Source of the DNA: Pseudomonadota bacterium
GTDB lineage: Bacteria; Pseudomonadota; Gammaproteobacteria; Burkholderiales; Rhodocyclaceae
Assembly (NCBI GenBank): GCA_018262235.1
Contig: JAGTRY010000005.1
Location: forward strand, 1-64,000
Direction: 5' to 3'
DNA: 64,000 nt
In this document: positions 1-9,949 of the stretch, one piece after another
Layout: every line of letters starts with the position of its first letter
How positions within the stretch are numbered: position 1 is the stretch's first letter
Translations under genes and position numbers: made by a program
Notes under the pieces: generated by a model
Told to the model about the DNA's origin: nothing
What the model saw: the letters and a program-made list of their open reading frames with translations, nothing else
The model's database searches: none

Positions 1-812
1 ACAACGTGCAGCGGTTCTCCGGTTCGCTCGAGGGGCATTCCGGCAGCATGTTCTATTACGTGCTGATGATCCCGGCCCTGCTGCTGCCCTGGCTGGCCTG
101 GCTGGTGGCTGCGGTGCGCCAGTTGCCAGCGGACTGGAAGCTGCCGGAGCGGCGTTTCCTGTGGATCTGGTTTCTCTTCGTGACGGTGTTCTTCTCGCTC
201 TCCGGCACCAAGCTGCCGCACTACGCGCTGTATGGCTGCACGCCGCTGTTCGCGCTGCTGGCGATTCATCGCGAACGGGTGAAATCGATCTGGCTGGGAG
301 TGGCCCCTGCATTCGTCCTGATCATCGCTTTCATCGCGCTGCCCGGCTTGTTGCAGCACGCCGCCAGTGCGGGCTGGATCAAGGATGCGTATTACCTGGC
401 GCAAGTGACCAGAGTGCCCGCAGCAAGCTCGCTGACTTACATCCTGGGCTGTGCGCTCGTGCTATGCGCGGCGCTGGCGCTGGCCTTCCGGCAGCGAGAG
501 GTCTGGTCACGCGTGCTGACGATTGCGATCCTGCAGACCTTGCTGATTGCCTTGGCCGTGTCACCGCTCCTGGGTGAAGTGCTGCAAGGACCGGTCAAGC
601 GCGCCGGAATTGCCGCACGCGCATTCAACGAGCCCGGCGTGCTGTGGAATTTCCATGCGCCGAGCTTTTCCATCTATCGTGGGCAAGTCACACCCACCGA
701 ACAGGCCCGACCGGGCCAGATCGCCCTGACACGCATAGACCGGCTGCCGGCCGATGCGAAGGTCGACGTGTTGTACAAGGAAGGCGGCGTGGTTTTGGTT
801 CGAATGAAGTAA
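1..812 (+). CDS. ArnT/PMT-type membrane glycosyltransferase, C-terminal part (5' truncated)
   Basis: This reading frame is open from the first bases of the window, so the gene starts upstream and only about 270 C-terminal residues are visible. The segment holds several hydrophobic helices in its first half, including one with the pattern SGTKLPHYALYG that is typical of the ArnT/PMT (GT39-like) family. After another helix pair comes a soluble tail rich in beta-type sequence. Such enzymes move sugars from polyprenyl-phosphate donors to lipid or protein acceptors on the periplasmic side of the inner membrane. A second, separate PMT-like gene follows 101 bp downstream on the same strand, so the two may act on the same glycan. 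The acceptor and sugar cannot be read from the sequence. Confidence 0.8.
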   Translation, partial: NVQRFSGSLEGHSGSMFYYVLMIPALLLPWLAWLVAAVRQLPADWKLPERRFLWIWFLFVTVFFSLSGTKLPHYALYGCTPLFALLAIHRERVKSIWLGVAPAFVLIIAFIALPGLLQHAASAGWIKDAYYLAQVTRVPAASSLTYILGCALVLCAALALAFRQREVWSRVLTIAILQTLLIALAVSPLLGEVLQGPVKRAGIAARAFNEPGVLWNFHAPSFSIYRGQVTPTEQARPGQIALTRIDRLPADAKVDVLYKEGGVVLVRMK

Positions 813-913
813 AACTTCGACCTCCTTCAGCCCCTCCTCAGCCGTCCCTGTTAAAGGGATGTCAGGAGGGGTTAGCATCTCCAATAGAATCACTCAAACA
901 AGCCACTGAATTC

Positions 914-2416
914 ATGGAAGACTGGACCCGCATCCGCCTCACGCCCGAGGAGCCCCAACCGACGACGCGCTTGCCACAGGCTGTATTACTGCTGGTCATC
1001 CTGCTGCTGCTGACGGTCTATCGCATGTGGGTGATTCCGCGTCTGGGCGTAACGCTCTACATCGATGAAGCGCAGTACTGGACCTGGGCGCAGGATCTGG
1101 ACTGGGGCTATTTCTCCAAGCCGCCCCTGATTGCTTGGCTCATCTGGCTATCAACCAGCCTGCTTGGCAACGGCCTGCTCGCGGTGAAACTCCCCGCCCT
1201 GCTGCTTTATCCCGCCACGGCCTGGATGCTATTCCTGCTTGCCCAGAAGCTCTTCGATGTCCGTATCGGTTTTCGTGCCGGTGTGGCGTTCGCGCTGATC
1301 CCGATAGTCTCGGCACTCGGTCTGGCCGTTTCCACCGATGCGCCGCTGCTGTTCTGCTGGACTGCGGCGATGCTCTTCTTGCTGCGCGCCATCGAATCGG
1401 ACCGGATGAGCGACTGGCTGTGGCTGGGCGCTGCGGTGGGCCTGGGCATCATGGCCAAATACACGATGGCGGCATTCGGTGCTTCGGCCATGCTCTATCT
1501 CTTGCTGGATCGCCGCCGCCGCCACATTTTCGCGCACCCGGGCCTGTGGGCTGCAATTGCCCTGGCCTGTGTGATCGTGCTGCCTAACATTGTATGGAAC
1601 TGGTCACATGATTTCCCGACCCTGCGCCACACCGCCGACATCACGCATGTCGAAGGCTTCAATGACAAGCATGGCAACCTTGGCGAGTTTCTTGCGGCCC
1701 AGGCGGGCTCACTCGGGCCAGGATTCGCACTGGCCTTTCTCGCCGGACTGGCATTGGCCCAGCGCAAGTGGCGCGATGCCCGCTACCAGTTCCTGCTGTG
1801 TTTCAGCCTGCCCCTGCTCGCGCTCGTCTTCCTGCAGGCGCTGCGCTCGGAAGCCAATGGCAACTGGGCAGCCCCCGCACTGGTCACGGCCTTGCTGCTC
1901 GGCGTGGTGCAGCTCTCACGCATTCGCTCGCGCTGGTGGATTGCCGCGCTCGGGCTGAACATTGTCGTGATGCTTGCGGCCTACCATCTGGGCGATTACT
2001 TCGTGCTGACCGGGCAAGTCCAACCCGCCAGACTCGACCCGCTCAAACGCGCCAAAGGCTGGGACAGGCTCGCTGCGCAAGTCCGCCCGATACTGGGGGC
2101 ACATCCCGGCGCGATCCTGCTGACCAAGGACCGCACGATGATGGCTCACCTGCTCTATCAATTGCGCGACCTGAACCCTGATCACCTGGCCTGGGCGCCC
2201 CATCCGCACCCGGCAGATCACTATCAGCTCACCACTCCGCTGACCGAGGAGCCCAGCAGCCGGCCGCTGATCCTTGTTACCCAGAGTGACTACGCCGACA
2301 TAGCCTCCCACTTCACGCACCAGGAAGTGCTGGCCCTGATCTCTGTGGATGTGGAACCCGGACTGCAACGTCAGGCCCGTGTCGTCCTGTTGGAGGGCTT
2401 CAAGGGCTATCACTGA
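914..2416 (+). CDS. PMT-family (GT39-like) membrane glycosyltransferase
   Basis: The product is about 500 aa with roughly ten hydrophobic segments. The first luminal loop contains LYIDEAQYWTWAQ, matching the D-E-A-x-Y metal/donor-binding motif of polyprenyl-phosphate sugar transferases of the PMT/ArnT superfamily. Directly after it comes the typical YFSKPPLIAWLI stretch. The frame is open further upstream, but the ATG at 914 begins a normal short cytoplasmic N-terminus (MEDWTRIRL) before the first helix, whereas upstream codons read through the non-coding spacer. The Shine-Dalgarno is weak, so the start is only likely. It lies downstream of another PMT-like gene and is followed by a strong terminator. 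Substrate unknown. Confidence 0.85.
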   Translation: MEDWTRIRLTPEEPQPTTRLPQAVLLLVILLLLTVYRMWVIPRLGVTLYIDEAQYWTWAQDLDWGYFSKPPLIAWLIWLSTSLLGNGLLAVKLPALLLYPATAWMLFLLAQKLFDVRIGFRAGVAFALIPIVSALGLAVSTDAPLLFCWTAAMLFLLRAIESDRMSDWLWLGAAVGLGIMAKYTMAAFGASAMLYLLLDRRRRHIFAHPGLWAAIALACVIVLPNIVWNWSHDFPTLRHTADITHVEGFNDKHGNLGEFLAAQAGSLGPGFALAFLAGLALAQRKWRDARYQFLLCFSLPLLALVFLQALRSEANGNWAAPALVTALLLGVVQLSRIRSRWWIAALGLNIVVMLAAYHLGDYFVLTGQVQPARLDPLKRAKGWDRLAAQVRPILGAHPGAILLTKDRTMMAHLLYQLRDLNPDHLAWAPHPHPADHYQLTTPLTEEPSSRPLILVTQSDYADIASHFTHQEVLALISVDVEPGLQRQARVVLLEGFKGYH

Positions 2417-2440
2417 CGCGGGTCTTGCGCTTTCGTTCCG

Positions 2441-2476
2441 CCATGAAAAAAGGACCTTGCGGTCCTTTTTTCATGG
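2441..2476. terminator. Bidirectional rho-independent terminator
   Basis: A perfect 16-bp inverted repeat (2441-2456 and 2461-2476) with a TTGC tetraloop carries six A on one arm and six T on the other, so it can end transcription from both sides. It sits between the glycosyltransferase gene and the convergent DUF1161 gene. Confidence 0.9.
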
Positions 2477-2489
2477 GCAGCAGGAACAC

Positions 2490-2711
2490 TCACTTCTTCT
2501 TGTAAGCAATTTCCTTCGTACCGCCTTCGCAAGTGCCAACCACCTTGCCATCCTTGGTCTCGCCTTTGGCGACGATATCCAGACTGTAAGCCTTGACACC
2601 ATGCCCCTGAATCTGTGATTCGATCCGGGCTTTCAATTCGTCACAAGATTGGTTCGCAAAGACCGGGGCAGCCAGCAAGCCCAAGGTCATTGCAAAAAGT
2701 GCTTTTTTCAT
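2490..2711 (-). CDS. DUF1161-type small periplasmic protein
   Basis: A 73-residue protein with a clear Sec signal peptide (MKKALFAMTLGLLAAPVFAN), leaving a mature domain of about 53 residues with two cysteines (Cys23, Cys61) that could form a disulfide. The pattern SCDELKARIESQI...GKVVGTCEGGTKEIAY fits the DUF1161 family of small secreted proteins of unknown function. The ATG at 2711 was chosen because GGAGAG stands just upstream and the signal peptide starts there; the longer open frame upstream adds an arginine-rich stretch that does not look coding. It is monocistronic and convergent with the glycosyltransferase gene. Confidence 0.8.
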   Translation of the reverse strand: MKKALFAMTLGLLAAPVFANQSCDELKARIESQIQGHGVKAYSLDIVAKGETKDGKVVGTCEGGTKEIAYKKK

Positions 2712-2998
2712 TTTGAACTCTCCGTTATTGAACGCTTGCGCAGAATGCCAGCACGCGCCAGAAACGACCTCGTGTGACTGCCCCCGAGTGTAAGCGGAGG
2801 CATCCCGCTTGCGCACACCGACCAAGGGGTATTTTTCGAGCAGCAGCCGTTTCTGCCGATTCCTGCGCATCAACTTTCTCACAACCTTGTCTGCGAAGCT
2901 TGCAAAACGCCAAGGTAATCGTTTAACCTAGAAATACAGATCCGGTGCGTCTGGCTTCATGAACGCTTCCGGTCGTCCACCCAAACCATGGAGACACC

Positions 2999-4288
2999 AT
3001 GCGCGCACGATCCCCTCTCACTTACTTTGCAGCCATCGCGGCCTGTGCCCTGGGCATCAATGGCCATGCCTTTGCAGCACCCCAGGTCATCACCATGGAT
3101 GCGGCCTATCTTGAATACGCCAAACAGCGGATTGCTGCAGAAGACCCGGGGTTACGCCCGGCGTATGCCAAGTTGATGGAGGATGCTCAGGCGTTACTCA
3201 AGGTCGCACCAGAGTCCGTGACTTACAAGAAGATCGTCCCGGCCAGCGGTGACAAGCACGATTACATGAGTCTGGCACCTTACTGGTGGCCAGACCCATC
3301 CAAGGCGGATGGCCTGCCCTACATCCAGAAGGACGGCAAATTCAATCCTTCCGCCAAGAACGGCGACAGTGATTCCGTCCGCATGCAGATCATGTGTCTG
3401 GGTACCCAAAACCTCTCGCTGGCTTACTACTTCAGCAGCGACAAGCGCTATGCCGAAAAAACGGCAGCGTTCATCCGGACATGGTTCCTTGACCCGAAGA
3501 CCCGCATGAACCCGAACCTGCGCTTCGGCCAGGCCGTCATGGGGCGTGTGGATGGGCGTGGTACCGGCCTGATCGACACGCGCAACTTCTGGATGGTGAT
3601 CGATGCAGTAGCCCTGATCGAACCTGCCGGCATATTGACGCCAGCGGAAGTCTCCGAACTGAAGACCTGGTTCAAGGATTTCGGTACCTGGATGTTGACC
3701 AGCGAGACCGGCATCGAAGAATACAACGCGTTCAACAATCACGGCACTTACTACGACATGCAGATCGCCAATTACGCCTTGTTTGCCGGTGACCTGAAGA
3801 CTGCCAGACAGGCCGTGTTGCGTGCGCAGGATCTGCGCATCGCGGCTCAGGTTTCCGCAGAAGGCAAGCAATACGCGGAACTGGAACGCACCACGCCGTT
3901 TCACTATTCCGCGTTCAACCTCGATGCGATGGAAAACCTCGCGCGCTATGGCGAGCAGCTCAAGGTAGATGTGTGGAAACGGCGCAATACCACGCGGGGG
4001 ATCAAGAACGCAATCAACTATCTGGCTCAGTTTGCAGCCAAGCCGGAAACCTGGCCTTACCCCGAACTCGAAGGCAAGCCTGAGACTGAACTGGCCCTTT
4101 CCGTCATGCTGCGTGCCGAACGGGCCTACGGCGGCGGTGGCTATGCCAATGTAGTTGCTCAACTACCGGCAACCCGCTTCAATACGCAGGAAATCATCGC
4201 CATGAGCAAACTGCTTGGCACCGAGCAGCCCACCACGCTCAACAGCATCGACCGCCTGATCTGGCCCGTCCTGCCCAGGAAACAATGA
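2999..4288 (+). CDS. Secreted alginate lyase family (PL5-type) protein
   Basis: A 429-aa protein with a signal peptide (cleavage expected near Ala26), followed by a single alpha-barrel-type alginate lyase domain (PF05426-like). Supporting motifs are YMSLAPYWWPDP in the first third and NNHGTYYDMQ in the middle. The Asn-His pair of the second motif is the catalytic NNH signature of this family, and the downstream Tyr-containing HYSAFNLDAM segment fits the second active-site region. The family cleaves polyuronates such as alginate by beta-elimination; the real substrate here could be alginate or another uronic-acid polymer. A GGAG ribosome site lies 5 bases before the ATG. The gene is single, flanked by terminators, and probably exported to the periplasm. 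Confidence 0.85.
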   Translation: MRARSPLTYFAAIAACALGINGHAFAAPQVITMDAAYLEYAKQRIAAEDPGLRPAYAKLMEDAQALLKVAPESVTYKKIVPASGDKHDYMSLAPYWWPDPSKADGLPYIQKDGKFNPSAKNGDSDSVRMQIMCLGTQNLSLAYYFSSDKRYAEKTAAFIRTWFLDPKTRMNPNLRFGQAVMGRVDGRGTGLIDTRNFWMVIDAVALIEPAGILTPAEVSELKTWFKDFGTWMLTSETGIEEYNAFNNHGTYYDMQIANYALFAGDLKTARQAVLRAQDLRIAAQVSAEGKQYAELERTTPFHYSAFNLDAMENLARYGEQLKVDVWKRRNTTRGIKNAINYLAQFAAKPETWPYPELEGKPETELALSVMLRAERAYGGGGYANVVAQLPATRFNTQEIIAMSKLLGTEQPTTLNSIDRLIWPVLPRKQ

Positions 4289-4299
4289 TTCCTGAAACA

Positions 4300-4327
4300 A
4301 AAAGGCGAGCCCGCAAGCTCGCCTTTT
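4300..4327. terminator. Convergent terminator (PL5 lyase / purL)
   Basis: An 11-bp perfect stem (AAAAGGCGAGC, 4300-4310, with 4317-4327) and a six-base loop, with A and T runs on the two arms. It lies between the 3' ends of the lyase gene and purL and can serve both. Confidence 0.85.
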
Positions 4328-4344
4328 GATGATTTCCGGCTGAA

Positions 4345-7300
4345 TCAGCCCAGCCAGACCCGCGCGTTGCGGAACATGCGCATCCACGGCGAATCTTCAC
4401 CCAGCGTAGCCGGCGCCCAGCTCATCTGCACCGTGCGGCGGCAGCGTTCCGGGTGTGGCATCATGATCGTGAAGCGACCGTCCGGCGTGGTCAGACCGGT
4501 GATACCGGCGGGCGAGCCGTTCGGATTGGCCGGGTAGCTGCTCGCCACTTCGCCGTTGTTGGCGATGAAGCGCAGCGAAACCAGCGCCTGATTTTGCAAC
4601 TGAGTCTGATCGCCATGCAGCGCGAAGTCGGCACGACCTTCGCCGTGGCTGACCACGATGGGCATGCGGCTGCCAGCCATGCCGGCCAGCAGGATGCTCG
4701 GCGACTCCAGCACCTCGACCAGCGCAGTGCGCGCTTCGAACTGCTCGCTGCGGTTGCGCTGGAAGCGCGGCCAGGCATCTGCACCCGGGATGATCTCGGC
4801 GAGGTTGCTCATCATCTGGCAACCGTTGCACACGCCCAGCGCGAAGGTGTCGCTGCGGCCAAAGAAGGCCGAGAACTGTTCGCGCAGCTTGTCGTTGAAC
4901 AGGATGGACTTGGCCCAGCCCTGCCCCGCACCCAGCACGTCGCCATACGAGAAACCACCGCAAGCGGCCAGACCATGGAAGTCCGCCAGATTCACGCGGC
5001 CCGCCATCAGATCCGACATGTGCACGTCAAACGGGGCAAAGCCAGCTGCCTCGAAAGCCGAGGCCATCTCGTTCTGCGAATTCACGCCCTGCTCGCGCAG
5101 GATCACCACCTTGGGACGTGCGCTCGATTTGGCAATATACGGCGCAGCCACATCTTCGGCGGCGTTGAAGCTCAGTGACACGGACAGGCCCGGATCGGCC
5201 TTGTCGGCCAGCGCGGCGAATTCCTGATCGGCGCTCGTCGCGTCGTCACGGATGCGCGCGATTTCGTGGCTAACCTCAGACCAGACCTGCAGCAGCTCAT
5301 GAACATCAGCTTCGAACACGGTCTTGGCGTTGCGACGGATGCGCAAGGCGCCGCGATCATTCGGGAAGCCGATGAAGTGGGTTTCCGCACCCAGCCCGGC
5401 TTCACGCAGCATGGTTTGCACGCGCTCGCGGTCGCTGCGGCGGATCTGCACCACGGCGCCGAGTTCTTCGGCAAACAGTGCGCCGAACACGCGGTCCGTG
5501 AAGCGACCCTTGAGCATGTCCGGACGCTTCTCGCTGCCATCCACATCGGAGAGCATGTCGTCGTAGCACACCGAATCCAGCTCGATGGAGAGGCCGCAGC
5601 GCGAAGCGAAGGCCATCTCGGCCAGAGTCGCGAAGAGGCCGCCGTCGGAGCGGTCGTGGTAGGCCAGCAGCAGGCCATCCTGCTTGAGGGCGGTCACGCC
5701 ATTGAAGAAGGCTTTCAGCGTGGCGGCGTCGATATCCGGCGCCTGCTCGCCCACCGAGTTGTAGGCCTGGGCCAGCACCGAACCGCCGAGGCGATGTTTC
5801 TGGCGGCCCAGATCAACCAGCACCAGTTCGGTCTCGACGCCCTCCTCGATCTTCAGCTGAGGCGTGAGGGTCTTGCGGATGTCCTGCACCGGTGCGAAGG
5901 CGGTGGAAATCATCGACAGCGGCGAGGTGACGGACTTCGCTTCCTCACCCTCTTTCCAGGTGGTGCGCATCGACAGCGAATCCTTGCCGACCGGAATCGA
6001 CAGCTCGGCGCCGATACAGAATTCGGACACGGCCTTGACCGTATCGAACAGGCGCGCATCTTCGCCGCGCTGACCGCAAGCGGCCATCCAGTTGGCGGAG
6101 AGCTTCACGTCGCCGATGTCAGCAATGTCGGCAGCCAGCAGATTGGTGATGGACTCGCCCACCGCCATGCGGCCCGAAGCAGCCGGATTCACGCAAGCCA
6201 GCGGCGTGCGCTCGCCCATGGCGAAGGCGTCGCCGTTATAGCCGTGGAAGCTCATCGCCGTCACAGCCACATCCGCCACCGGAGTCTGCCAGGGGCCGAC
6301 CATCTGGTCGCGCGCGGTCAGGCCGCCCACCGAGCGGTCGCCGATGGTGATCAGGAAAGATTTGCTCGCCACGGCCGGCATGCGCAGCACGCGCAGCGCG
6401 GCTTCCGACACGTCGATCTCCGACACGTCAAACGGCGGCAGATAGATCGGGCGCGTAGCCACGTCGCGGGTCATCTTCGGCGGCTTGCCGAGCAGCACCT
6501 GCATATCCATGTCGACCGCGTGATTGCCAAAGTGGCTGTCAGTCACCTGCAGGCGGCCATCGCCGGTCGCCGTGCCGACCACCGCAAACGGGCAACGCTC
6601 GCGGGCGCAGAAGGATTCGAACAGGGGCAGCGACTCCGGCGCAATCGCCAACACGTAGCGCTCCTGCGATTCGTTCGACCAGATCTCGCGCGGGCTCATG
6701 CCCGGCTCTTCGATCTGCACATTGCGCAGCTCGAAATGCGCGCCGAGTTCAGCAAAGTCCGCCAGCTCCGGCATGGCGTTGGACAAGCCACCCGCGCCCA
6801 CGTCGTGCATGGCGAGGATCGGATTTTTGTCGCCGAGCTGCCAGCAAGCATCGATGACTTCCTGCGCGCGGCGTTCCATTTCCGGGTTACCACGCTGCAC
6901 CGAGGCAAAGTCCAGATCGACCGCATTGCTGCCGGTCGCCATCGAGGACGCAGCACCGCCGCCCAGACCAATCAGCATGCCGGGGCCGCCAAGCTGAATC
7001 AGCAGCGTGCCGGGGGCGAATTTGGTCTTGAAGGATTGCTCAGCCTGAATGCTGCCGAGGCCGCCGGCGATCATGATCGGCTTGTGATAGCCGCGCACTT
7101 CGCCTTCGACTTCCTGCTCGAAGGTGCGGAAATAGCCGGTCAGGTTCGGGCGGCCGAATTCGTTGTTGAAGGCGGCCGCGCCGAGCGGGCCTTCGATCAT
7201 GATATCCAAAGCGGACGCAATGCGCTCGGGCTTGCCGTATTGCTTTTCCCAAGGTTGGGTGGCGCCCGGAATGTTCAGGTTCGACACCGTGAAGCCCGCC

Positions 7301-8283
7301 AACCCGGCTTTCGGGCGCGAACCGCGACCGGTGGCGCCTTCGTCGCGGATCTCGCCGCCGGAGCCGGTGGATGCACCGGGGAAAGGCGAGATCGCGGTCG
7401 GGTGGTTATGGGTTTCCACCTTGGCGAGGATGTGGGTCAGCTCCTTGCGGTACGTCCACTGGCCTTCGCCATCCGGATAGAAACGGTCGATCTCGAAACC
7501 TTCGATGATGGAAGCATTGTCGGCGTAGGCGACGATGGTGCCTTCCGGGTGCGCCTTGTGGGTGTCCTTGATCATGCCGAAGAGCGACTTCGCTTCCTTG
7601 CGGCCGTCGATGATCCAGTCCGCGTTGAAGATCTTGTGGCGACAGTGCTCGGAATTGGCCTGCGCGAACATCATCAGCTCGACGTCGGTCGGGTTGCGAT
7701 TCACCTTGCTGAAATTCTCGACCAGATAATCGATCTCGTCTTCCGACAGGGCCAGACCCAGTTCGGTATTGGCAACGACCAGCGCGGCACGGCCACCGGC
7801 AAGGATGTCGACGCTGGTCAGCGGCTGCGGCGCATAGTGGGCGAAGAGGCCGGCGGCAGCGTCCACCGAATCGAGCACCGACTCGGTCATGCGGTCGTGC
7901 AGCAGCGGCAGCACGACTTCGCGGGCGAATGTGCCATCCAGCGAGAACTGGATGCCGCGCTCGATGCGCACGATCTTGGCGAAACCACAGTTGTGGGCGA
8001 TGTCTGTGGCCTTCGAGGACCACGGCGAGATCGTGCCCAGGCGCGGCGTCACCAGCAGATTCGTGCCGGTGGGCGCAGCGGCCGTGGCCGAGCGCGCATC
8101 AAGCAGATCGACCAGACGCTCCAGTTCCTGCGCCGACAGCGCTTCTTTGACTTCCACGAAATACCAGAATTCTGCAGCCAGCCCGCGTAGCTTCACGCCA
8201 GCGCTGGTCAGGGATTCGGAAAAGCGGGACAAGCGCGAAGCCGAGAAGGCCGGTGCGCCGCGAAGGCTGAGGATGTCGGACAT
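4345..8283 (-). CDS. purL: Phosphoribosylformylglycinamidine synthase, single-chain
   Basis: A 1312-aa large-type PurL that converts FGAR, glutamine and ATP to FGAM in purine biosynthesis (cytoplasm). The N-terminal domain is followed by the two AIRS-like catalytic halves, with [27 protein letters not shown]-type nucleotide/substrate motifs around residue 290-320. The C-terminal glutamine amidotransferase has nucleophile Cys1152 in GVCNGCQM and the His-Glu pair in PHPER. Length agrees with the gammaproteobacterial/betaproteobacterial enzyme. The ATG at 8283 (MSDILSLRG) was preferred; an in-frame GTG at 8292 is possible. A perfect TATAAT lies about 50 bp upstream. The gene stands alone. Confidence 0.97.
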   Translation of the reverse strand: MSDILSLRGAPAFSASRLSRFSESLTSAGVKLRGLAAEFWYFVEVKEALSAQELERLVDLLDARSATAAAPTGTNLLVTPRLGTISPWSSKATDIAHNCGFAKIVRIERGIQFSLDGTFAREVVLPLLHDRMTESVLDSVDAAAGLFAHYAPQPLTSVDILAGGRAALVVANTELGLALSEDEIDYLVENFSKVNRNPTDVELMMFAQANSEHCRHKIFNADWIIDGRKEAKSLFGMIKDTHKAHPEGTIVAYADNASIIEGFEIDRFYPDGEGQWTYRKELTHILAKVETHNHPTAISPFPGASTGSGGEIRDEGATGRGSRPKAGLAGFTVSNLNIPGATQPWEKQYGKPERIASALDIMIEGPLGAAAFNNEFGRPNLTGYFRTFEQEVEGEVRGYHKPIMIAGGLGSIQAEQSFKTKFAPGTLLIQLGGPGMLIGLGGGAASSMATGSNAVDLDFASVQRGNPEMERRAQEVIDACWQLGDKNPILAMHDVGAGGLSNAMPELADFAELGAHFELRNVQIEEPGMSPREIWSNESQERYVLAIAPESLPLFESFCARERCPFAVVGTATGDGRLQVTDSHFGNHAVDMDMQVLLGKPPKMTRDVATRPIYLPPFDVSEIDVSEAALRVLRMPAVASKSFLITIGDRSVGGLTARDQMVGPWQTPVADVAVTAMSFHGYNGDAFAMGERTPLACVNPAASGRMAVGESITNLLAADIADIGDVKLSANWMAACGQRGEDARLFDTVKAVSEFCIGAELSIPVGKDSLSMRTTWKEGEEAKSVTSPLSMISTAFAPVQDIRKTLTPQLKIEEGVETELVLVDLGRQKHRLGGSVLAQAYNSVGEQAPDIDAATLKAFFNGVTALKQDGLLLAYHDRSDGGLFATLAEMAFASRCGLSIELDSVCYDDMLSDVDGSEKRPDMLKGRFTDRVFGALFAEELGAVVQIRRSDRERVQTMLREAGLGAETHFIGFPNDRGALRIRRNAKTVFEADVHELLQVWSEVSHEIARIRDDATSADQEFAALADKADPGLSVSLSFNAAEDVAAPYIAKSSARPKVVILREQGVNSQNEMASAFEAAGFAPFDVHMSDLMAGRVNLADFHGLAACGGFSYGDVLGAGQGWAKSILFNDKLREQFSAFFGRSDTFALGVCNGCQMMSNLAEIIPGADAWPRFQRNRSEQFEARTALVEVLESPSILLAGMAGSRMPIVVSHGEGRADFALHGDQTQLQNQALVSLRFIANNGEVASSYPANPNGSPAGITGLTTPDGRFTIMMPHPERCRRTVQMSWAPATLGEDSPWMRMFRNARVWLG

Positions 8284-8333
8284 GGAAGGCACTCTGGATT
8301 GGAACCGGCAAAACCCGGTCTGAGGGAGGCGCG

Positions 8334-8339
8334 ATTATA
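8334..8339 (-). promoter_or_regulatory. Candidate -10 element of purL
   Basis: On the minus strand this reads TATAAT, 50 bases upstream of the purL ATG and inside the spacer to msrB. No convincing -35 hexamer is seen at 16-18 bp spacing, so the promoter is only a candidate. Confidence 0.4.
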
Positions 8340-8427
8340 CCGGATCAACCCCTTCAAAGCCGCCCGAATATGCCGTAACAGGAACAGGAGACGCTGAATC
8401 TCTTCAACCTGAGTGGAGGAAACCAAC

Positions 8428-8835
8428 ATGCCTCACACGATTGAAAAGCCCGAAGCCCAATGGCGCGAAGAACTCGACCCCGAGGAATTCCGGATCGCCC
8501 GCCTGAAAGGCCCTGAACGTCCCTTCGCCGGAAATTACTGGAACACCTGGGAGAAAGGCGCCTATCACTGCCGCTGCTGCGGCGCCGAACTGTTCCACTC
8601 GGACGCCAAGTTCGACGCCGGTTGCGGTCACCCCTGCTTCCATAGCGTTGCCACCGCCGGAAACGTCGAGCAGATCGAAGATTTCAGCCACGCCAGCTAT
8701 CGCGTCGAAGCCGCCTGCGCCCACTGCGGCGCACATCTGGGCTTTGTTTTCGATGACGGCCCGCTGCCGAACGGACTGCGCTACCGGATCAACTCCGCTT
8801 CCATCCGCCTGATCCCCGAGAAAAAGGCTGGCTGA
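8428..8835 (+). CDS. MsrB-like protein with degenerate active site (probable pseudoenzyme)
   Basis: A 135-aa protein with the complete MsrB fold pattern and both zinc CxxC pairs (Cys48/Cys51 region and Cys97/Cys100). At the positions that are catalytic in methionine-R-sulfoxide reductases it differs: the usual GWPSF is GHPCF (Trp to His, Ser to Cys), LGHVF is LGFVF (His to Phe106), and RYCINSAS is RYRINSAS, so the catalytic Cys is Arg120. It therefore should not reduce methionine sulfoxide by the known mechanism. The ATG at 8428 has a GGAGG site upstream; an earlier in-frame GTG would overlap that site. A normal msrB follows 238 bp downstream and shares the same length and most residues, so this is a diverged duplicate. 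The frame is intact. Confidence 0.85.
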   Translation: MPHTIEKPEAQWREELDPEEFRIARLKGPERPFAGNYWNTWEKGAYHCRCCGAELFHSDAKFDAGCGHPCFHSVATAGNVEQIEDFSHASYRVEAACAHCGAHLGFVFDDGPLPNGLRYRINSASIRLIPEKKAG

Positions 8836-8840
8836 AAACG

Positions 8841-8873
8841 ACGGGCAGGTTTGCCAAACACACACCTGCCCGT
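8841..8873. terminator. Hairpin after the first msrB copy (weak terminator)
   Basis: A perfect 10-bp stem ACGGGCAGGT/ACCTGCCCGT (8841-8850, 8864-8873) with a 13-base loop, six bases after the stop codon. There is no T-run, so factor-independent termination is doubtful; it may be a processing or stabilising hairpin. Confidence 0.4.
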
Positions 8874-9073
8874 TGCAACCCGCTTCTCAGGGATTACCGG
8901 CATGCAGCGCGTACCTGCGCGCCGCACGCCAGAGCCCGGCACATCCGTGTTATCCACAGTAAGCGGCGGTTCTGTTTGTATGCGACGATCTGGACACCCT
9001 GCCAAAAATACTTGCCGCCGGGACAAGATGACTGACATCACCTGAAATCAGCAATACCCGACAGAGAGCCGCC

Positions 9074-9469
9074 ATGACCACAAAAATCCAAAAGACCGAC
9101 GCCGAATGGCGCGAAATGCTGGACCCCGAACAGTTTCGCGTTACCCGCATGAAAGGCACTGAAGCCCCGTTTAGTGGCGAATACTGGAATGTGTGGAGCA
9201 AAGGCGAATACCGCTGCCGCTGCTGCGGCGCGCCACTCTTCGAATCGGACGCGAAATTCGACGCGGGCTGCGGCTGGCCCAGCTTTCACAGCGCAGCCGT
9301 TCCCGAAAATGTCGGGCAAATCGAGGATTTCAGCCACGGCATGTACCGCATCGAAGTCGTCTGCCAGCACTGCGGCGCCCACCTGGGGCACGTCTTCGAT
9401 GACGGACCAGCCCCCACAGGCCAGCGCTATTGCATCAACTCGGCATCGATCAAGCTCGACCCCAAGTAA
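9074..9469 (+). CDS. msrB: Peptide-methionine (R)-S-oxide reductase
   Basis: A 131-aa single-domain MsrB that reduces methionine-R-sulfoxide in proteins using thioredoxin. All expected motifs are present: the zinc pairs CRCC (residues 48-51) and CQHC (97-100), CGWPSF (66-71), [12 protein letters not shown] (101-112) and the catalytic Cys120 in RYCINSAS. There is no signal peptide, so it is cytoplasmic. It is the intact partner of the degenerate copy just upstream on the same strand. The intergenic stretch of 238 bp between them suggests separate promoters, although none is obvious. Confidence 0.95.
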   Translation: MTTKIQKTDAEWREMLDPEQFRVTRMKGTEAPFSGEYWNVWSKGEYRCRCCGAPLFESDAKFDAGCGWPSFHSAAVPENVGQIEDFSHGMYRIEVVCQHCGAHLGHVFDDGPAPTGQRYCINSASIKLDPK

Positions 9470-9589
9470 GCGCCCGGATCTGCCCTGCGGAAAAATATTC
9501 CGGAGCGCAACACTGCGGGGAAGTTTTCATGCAGGCAGCTGGCGACCCGATGCGGCCAGTCGGAAAATCCAGAAGCGGATGTTCAGGCG

Positions 9590-9900
9590 CAAGGGCGGGT
9601 TAGCCGAAGGCATAACCCGCGCGTGATGGCACACATCCCGCCGCCACACAAAATTCCCCGCGCAGCACCATCCAGCCCCGCAACAACCATCATCCCGATT
9701 CGGACGGTTTGTCCGCGCGGGTCATTTCATTGACCCGCCCTACCTGGCTCGGACTCTGGGGACGCGGCCGTTCGGATCGTAGCGGCAGTAGGTCGGAAAA
9801 GCTGCAGGCGTCTTCCGACGCTTAGCGGTACAGACAACAAGGGCGGTCGTGAAGCGCTCCAGAAGTCGGAAGGCGCTTCGCTTTTCCGCCCTACGATTTG
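9590..9900. repeat. Cluster of REP-like palindromes
   Basis: The roughly 480-bp gap between msrB and the next gene has no convincing ORF but four palindromes of two kinds. Two are GCGGGTYA...TRACCCGC hairpins (9595-9602 with 9613-9620; 9717-9724 with 9731-9738). Two are inverted copies of a GTAGGKCGGAAAAGC...TTCCGAC unit: one with stem 9792-9798/9813-9819, the other on the opposite strand around 9865-9895. They resemble the extragenic palindromic repeats common in betaproteobacteria. No transposase of the REP-associated type is in the window. Confidence 0.6.
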
Positions 9901-9949
9901 GGCATGTATTCCGGGTTACGGCCTTGTGGCGCGGCGGGCATCTTGACGA

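Noticed and set aside
5266-8190. 974-codon open frame antisense to purL
   Set aside because: GC-rich third positions of purL produce a long antisense frame; the translation has no family features, and purL is certain on the other strand.
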